This document shows, one piece after another, positions 60,328 to 64,000 of a stretch of 64,000 bases of DNA. The position numbers and the translations under genes were made by a program. The notes under the pieces are model-generated. The model did not search any database and was not told where the DNA came from. It was given only the letters and a program-made list of their open reading frames with translations. The stretch is from JASHPR01 sp963833885 (GTDB lineage: Bacteria > Actinomycetota > Actinomycetes > Streptosporangiales > Streptosporangiaceae): the NCBI GenBank assembly GCA_963833885.1, contig CAWHZU010000022.1:124001-188000 (forward strand). The letters run 5' to 3'. How positions within the stretch are numbered: the stretch's first letter is position 1; each line of letters starts with the position of its first letter.

Positions 60328-61487
60328 TGCCGGTGGCCACGCCCGAAGAGACTCTTCGAAGGCTCCGCCGCGAGGAGTTCCCGGTCACCGCCGAGAAGGT
60401 GTGGTTCAACACCGCGACCTATGGTCCCCTGCCGGTGTCCAACGTCCGGGCGCAGCACGCGCTGCTGGACGGGATGATGCACGGGGCAAGCCCGCCGGGC
60501 CTGGGCCACTGGTGGGAGGGCGCGAACGAGGTCCGCGCCAAGGTCGGCCGGTTCATCGGGTGCGACCCGGACGACGTGGCGCTGCTGCGCAGCACCGGCG
60601 ACGGGATATCGCTGGTGTCGCTCGGGCTCGACTGGCGGCCCGGCGACGAGGTGGTGCTGTACGACCAGGAGTTCCCGAGCGGGGTGTACCCGTTCCTGGC
60701 GCTGGAGCGCCGCGGGGTGCAGGTCCGGTTCGTCGAGGACCGGGGTCGGCACCGGTTCGACGCCGACGACGTGGCCGCCGTCATGTCGGACCGGACCCGG
60801 GTCGTGTGCGTCAGCCTGGTCAACTGCTATCACGGGTTCCGCGCGCCGGTGGAGCAGATCTCCGAGCTGTGCCGGTCGCGCGGGTGCCTGCTGCTGGTCG
60901 ATGCGGTGCAGGCAGCCGGCATCCTGCCGGTGAACGTGCCCGCCCTGGGCGCCGACCTGGTTTCGGCGCACGGGTACAAGAGCCTGTGCTCGGGGTACGG
61001 GATCAGCTTCTGCTACGTCTCGCCCGCGCTCCGGGAGCAGCTCGAGGTCGTGGCCCCGGGGTGGAAGAACATCGAGGACGCCCCGTTCATCGGCAAGCAG
61101 CTCGACTACAACCTCCGGTATCCCGACAGCGCCCGAAGGTACGAGCCGACCGTACAGAACCTGTCCGGCATGTATGGCCTGGGCGCCAGCATCGACCTAT
61201 TCACCGGGATCGGGATGGACCTGATCACCGACCGGGTGCTGGGCATCAGCCGGGCCGTACTCGAGGCCGTCGGCGAGAAGGGCTACCGGGCCGTGAGCTC
61301 AACCCGGCCCGGTGAGATGTCCGGGATCGTTTCGGTCGAGGTGCCCGGCGGCGACGCCGCCGCTGTGGCGGCGGCGCTCGCCGGGCACCAGGTCGCGTGC
61401 GCGGTGCGCGACGGGCGCGTGCGCATCTCTTCTCACGTATTCAACGACGAGGAGGACATCGAACGCCTGGTCAAGGCGTTGCCCTAG
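60327..61487 (+). CDS. Class V aminotransferase-fold PLP enzyme
   Basis: A 386-residue fold-type I PLP enzyme of the class V group (cysteine desulfurase/kynureninase/isopenicillin N epimerase-like). Markers are KVWFNTATYGPLPVSNVRAQ, CLLLVDAVQAAGILPVN (Asp for PLP) and LVSAHGYKSLCSGYGISF (Schiff-base Lys). It lacks an obvious desulfurase Cys loop. The ATG at 60327 overlaps the permease TGA by one base. Its stop shares CTAG with that of the convergent ThuA gene. Confidence 0.88.
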   Translation: MPVATPEETLRRLRREEFPVTAEKVWFNTATYGPLPVSNVRAQHALLDGMMHGASPPGLGHWWEGANEVRAKVGRFIGCDPDDVALLRSTGDGISLVSLGLDWRPGDEVVLYDQEFPSGVYPFLALERRGVQVRFVEDRGRHRFDADDVAAVMSDRTRVVCVSLVNCYHGFRAPVEQISELCRSRGCLLLVDAVQAAGILPVNVPALGADLVSAHGYKSLCSGYGISFCYVSPALREQLEVVAPGWKNIEDAPFIGKQLDYNLRYPDSARRYEPTVQNLSGMYGLGASIDLFTGIGMDLITDRVLGISRAVLEAVGEKGYRAVSSTRPGEMSGIVSVEVPGGDAAAVAAALAGHQVACAVRDGRVRISSHVFNDEEDIERLVKALP

Positions 61488-62326
61488 GCCACCGGCACCG
61501 GATTGCGCCGCGCCCACTCGTGTGCGGCCGGCGACGCGGCCCACCGGATGGCGTTGGCGACCAGCCGGCGGTAGTTGGGGTTGCTGAAGGCGGTCGGCCC
61601 GTGGCCCGGCTGCAGGTACGCCACCGGGCTAGTCCCGGCCGTCTTCACCCAGCCGAGCAGCGGGCTGGCGGGCGGGTGGGTCCAGCCGGTCCGGTCGTTG
61701 TACCGCTTCTTGATGGCCAGCGCCGCCGAGTAGAAGTGGTCGTACGTCATCGGCGCGTCGGTGCGCAGCAGAGGCACCAGGCGATCGGTGAGAATCGGCA
61801 CCAGGTACAGCTCGTCGGTCAGCTCAAAGCCGTCCTCGACACCCGCGCAGATCGGGTGGCCGGGATCCAGCACCGAGACGTGATGGGTCACCTCGAAGTG
61901 ATAACCGGAGTCCGGCCACGTCGTCCCGTGCAGTTCTCCCGGCTTGTAGAGAAACCGCCCTCCGACAATGTCCGCGTAGGCCGGCCAGCTTGGCCACGCG
62001 GACATGGCGTGGTGCAGGAACACGAACCCCTGGCCCGCGTCCAGCATCTCGAGAAAACGCCGCTGGAAATCCTCCGGAGGATCCACGTGGATTGTCTCAC
62101 CACCGACGAAACGCAACCCGGGCATGTCGTACATGACGATCGCGTCCCAGTTGCCGACCTGGTCGGCGCCGAAGCAGGACCACGCACCAGGCTGTTCCGC
62201 GCCCTCCCAGCGGATACCATCGTCGGCGTCGAACATCGCAAAGAAAGGTTCGGCCTCAAACGAGTGTCCAGCCGTCACAACCAGCACTCTCAGTCGTTCA
62301 TCCGGCGCATTCTGTAACGTGGGCAT
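61484..62326 (-). CDS. ThuA-like (trehalose utilisation) domain protein
   Basis: A 280-residue class I amidotransferase-fold protein of the ThuA family: VLVVTAGHSFEAEPFFAMFD, AIVMYDMPGL, GFVFLHHAMSAWPSWPAYAD and FEVTHHVSVLDPGHPICAGV. ThuA domains occur near sugar and polyol catabolism genes; the activity is uncertain. AAGGAGG lies 7 nt before the ATG at 62326. Divergent from the cyclase gene. Confidence 0.85.
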   Translation of the reverse strand: MPTLQNAPDERLRVLVVTAGHSFEAEPFFAMFDADDGIRWEGAEQPGAWSCFGADQVGNWDAIVMYDMPGLRFVGGETIHVDPPEDFQRRFLEMLDAGQGFVFLHHAMSAWPSWPAYADIVGGRFLYKPGELHGTTWPDSGYHFEVTHHVSVLDPGHPICAGVEDGFELTDELYLVPILTDRLVPLLRTDAPMTYDHFYSAALAIKKRYNDRTGWTHPPASPLLGWVKTAGTSPVAYLQPGHGPTAFSNPNYRRLVANAIRWAASPAAHEWARRNPVPVA

Positions 62327-62419
62327 AAGCTCCTCCTTCACTTTCTGGTAATGCGATTCTGTAGTAGCGTAAAGAAATACGCAACCAAGCCGTCGCGCGA
62401 CCCGGGTAGGTAAAAAACG

Positions 62420-63395
62420 ATGGAAGAAGCCGGCAAAGCCCTGCCCCGATATGATGAACTTGCCTGCCGCCGCCCACGGCGGCCGAAGCGGATGGGGCAT
62501 CTTCGGCGCGGACGACTCGGTCGGCCTCCTCAACCTTCAGACCGCGGAGCGCATCCTGGCCGCAACCCAACTGGTCCGCAAGGGTGCGGTGTTCCCCCTG
62601 GACGCGGCCCTTGACGGTATCGACCCGCCGGTGGATCCGGATCGCGGACTCCCCCGGCACCGGCTGATTCACCAGGTGGAACCGGGCCTGCAAGCCCTGG
62701 ACGACGTGTTCGACAACTTCTACCCGCAGGGGTCGAGCCAGTGGGACTCGCTCGCGCATATCGCTTACTCCAGAGGCGTTTTCTACAACGGCGCGACCGA
62801 CGAGGACGTGCTGTCCGGGCGGCGCAATACCATCGATTACTGGGCGCACCGCGGAATCGTCGGACGGGCCATTGTGCTGGACGTTCAGCGCGTGCTCAGC
62901 AGCGACGGCGCGGGCTATTCGCCGGACGGCGCCACCGCGTTTAGCGTCGCGGATCTCGAGCGCGCGAGGACGCAGGCCGGCGTCTCGTACTCAGCAGGCT
63001 GCATCGTGCTGCTGCACACTGGATTTGTGGGCTGGTACCAAAGTCAGCCACGGGCCGTCAGGACGAAAGTCGCACGGGACCTGCACGCGCCTGGAATAGA
63101 GCACACCGAGGACATGGCCAGATACCTATGGGATAGCGGCATAATGGCCATCGCATCGGACACGTTCTCGGTGGAGGTATGGCCTCCTGACTTCAGCGCG
63201 GCGGCCTTTCCGTTTGGCTTTCTCCACCGCGTTCTGATTGGCCAGTTTGGAATGGCTCTCGGCGAGCTCTGGTGGATGGACGATCTAACCAACGACTGCG
63301 CGCAGGACGGCATCTATGAATGCCTCCTGACCAGTGCTCCTCTGAACGCGAAGGGTGGCATAGGATCGCCGCCCAATGCCCTCGCCATCAAATAG
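62420..63395 (+). CDS. Cyclase-family (kynurenine formamidase-like) metal hydrolase; apparent +1 frameshift near 62460
   Basis: About 324 residues. The expected start is the ATG at 62420 (MEEAGKALPRYDEL), one base out of frame with the rest, which opens at 62451. Deleting one base in CTTG (62459-62462) gives MEEAGKALPRYDELPAAAHG and continues GGRSGWGIFGADDSVGLLNL. The PF04199-like core has YPQGSSQWDSLAHIAYSRGV, in place of the GTHxD motif of KynB, and GIEHTEDMARYLWDSG. Members cleave amides or lactones. Uncorrected, translation would have to begin at ATG 62451. Confidence 0.82.
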
Positions 63396-63404
63396 GGATG
63401 CCGC

Positions 63405-64000
63405 ATGAGTGCTGATATGACCGCCACCGAAGCAGACATCAACAGGGCCAGGGCGTCGCTCGTCCGTTACGGCCATGCAATGGCCGCGGACCGGCTCGCC
63501 GTCGGCAGCGCCGGGAACCTGTCCATCCGTCTCGGCGACACCTTCGTCATGACGCCGACCGGTGTCAACTACGGCCTGATCGGCGAGCGCAACATCTGCG
63601 TACTCGACGCCGAGGGCGCGTTGCTGGACGGGGAGGGCGCGCGGTCTTCGGAGTGGCCGATGCACTGCAAGATCTACGATCTGACCGACGCCCAAGCCGT
63701 GGTGCACACGCACTCGCCGTTTGCGGTGGCCCTGTCCACCGTGTGCGAGGAGATCCCGGCCGTCCATTACTCGGTGCTCCGCCTGGGCGGCCCGACGGTC
63801 CGGGTCGCCCCGTACACCACGTTCGGGTCCGATGGCCTGGCCGACGCTGCCTCCGCGGCCCTGGACGGGCGGTTCGCCGCGCTGCTGCAAAACCACGGCG
63901 CGGTGGCGTACGGAGCCACGATCGACGAGGCCTACGACCGGGCGGTGCTGCTCGAATGGCTCGCCGAGGTGTACTGGCGGGCCCGGCTGGCCGGCGCGCC
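63405..64000 (+). CDS. Class II aldolase/adducin-family protein, L-fuculose-phosphate aldolase-like (3' partial)
   Basis: The frame is open to the window end, 198 residues visible. It starts MSADMTATEADINRARASLV. Markers are GSAGNLSIRLGDTFVMTPTG (phosphate/backbone loop), SSEWPMHCKIYD (Glu), VVHTHSPFAVALS (zinc His pair) and LLQNHGAVAYGATIDEAYDR (third His). It cleaves or forms aldol bonds of sugar phosphates or acts as a decarboxylase-like relative. Directly follows the cyclase gene. Confidence 0.9.
   Translation, partial: MSADMTATEADINRARASLVRYGHAMAADRLAVGSAGNLSIRLGDTFVMTPTGVNYGLIGERNICVLDAEGALLDGEGARSSEWPMHCKIYDLTDAQAVVHTHSPFAVALSTVCEEIPAVHYSVLRLGGPTVRVAPYTTFGSDGLADAASAALDGRFAALLQNHGAVAYGATIDEAYDRAVLLEWLAEVYWRARLAGA

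Noticed and set aside
1..64000. CRISPR arrays, insertion sequences, prophage genes
   Set aside because: The tandem repeats have no spacers of constant size and sit at gene ends; no transposase, Cas or phage protein was seen.

Overview
The window is GC-rich (roughly 70 percent), densely coding actinobacterial chromosome. It has many GTG starts, ATGA and GTGA gene overlaps, type VII secretion genes (EccC, mycosin), a Rv1733c-like membrane protein, an ECF42/YCII pair, a SigE-family sigma factor and a tRNA-Met/rpmG/MaoC/MaoC/murB block. A soil or plant-litter lineage of the Streptosporangiales or Catenulisporales type fits, but I cannot place it to genus.

Layout. 1-5.9 kb: end of eccC, convergent mycosin, prepilin peptidase. 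5.9-8.5 kb (minus strand): tRNA-Met, rpmG, hadA, hadB, murB. 8.7-15.2 kb: S9 peptidase, then an ECF sigma/membrane protein/ABC ATPase/permease operon and a small ArsR-like pair. 15.2-22.6 kb: LtrA, a GT87-like membrane protein, MarR with an MFS exporter, an acetyltransferase, and a SigE-type sigma factor with its membrane partner. 22.7-28.9 kb: an amine or one-carbon catabolic locus (FAD/GcvT oxidoreductase, choline-kinase-like protein, APC permease, GntR). 29-31 kb: Rv1733c-like protein and a frameshifted zinc alcohol dehydrogenase. 31-44 kb: a truncated threonyl-tRNA synthetase behind what looks like a threonine attenuator, a secreted CBM2-GH5 cellulase, DgkA, a TipAL-type MerR regulator, an ECF42 unit, an ArsR-SRPBCC fusion, a compact extra Rho and a gamma-carbonic anhydrase. 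44-64 kb: a Tyr/Asp-repeat membrane protein, then two catabolic gene sets. One has a fused CoA transferase, a class III aminotransferase and a split transketolase. The other has SDR, ALDH, an Ntn amidotransferase-like protein, GntR, a glutamine-synthetase-like ligase, an enolase-superfamily enzyme, an APC permease, a class V PLP enzyme, ThuA, a cyclase and a class II aldolase.

How the genes may work together. The 52-64 kb operon looks like import of an amine or amino-acid-like compound (APC), gamma-glutamyl protection (GS-like ligase lacking the ammonium-site Glu), oxidation (ALDH, SDR), removal of the glutamyl group (EgtC-like Ntn hydrolase) and further carbon processing. The substrate is unknown. 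The extra ThrRS and extra Rho are second copies of antibiotic targets, and the Rho carries a Gly where E. coli has Asp210 in the bicyclomycin pocket.

Two window-wide patterns stand out. (1) At about seven gene 3' ends, the last 15-34 bp, mostly including the stop codon, are tandemly repeated just downstream. (2) Six genes show seven apparent +1-nt insertions, mostly in short G/C runs. These are either assembly errors or a real mutational bias, and I annotate those genes across the frameshift.
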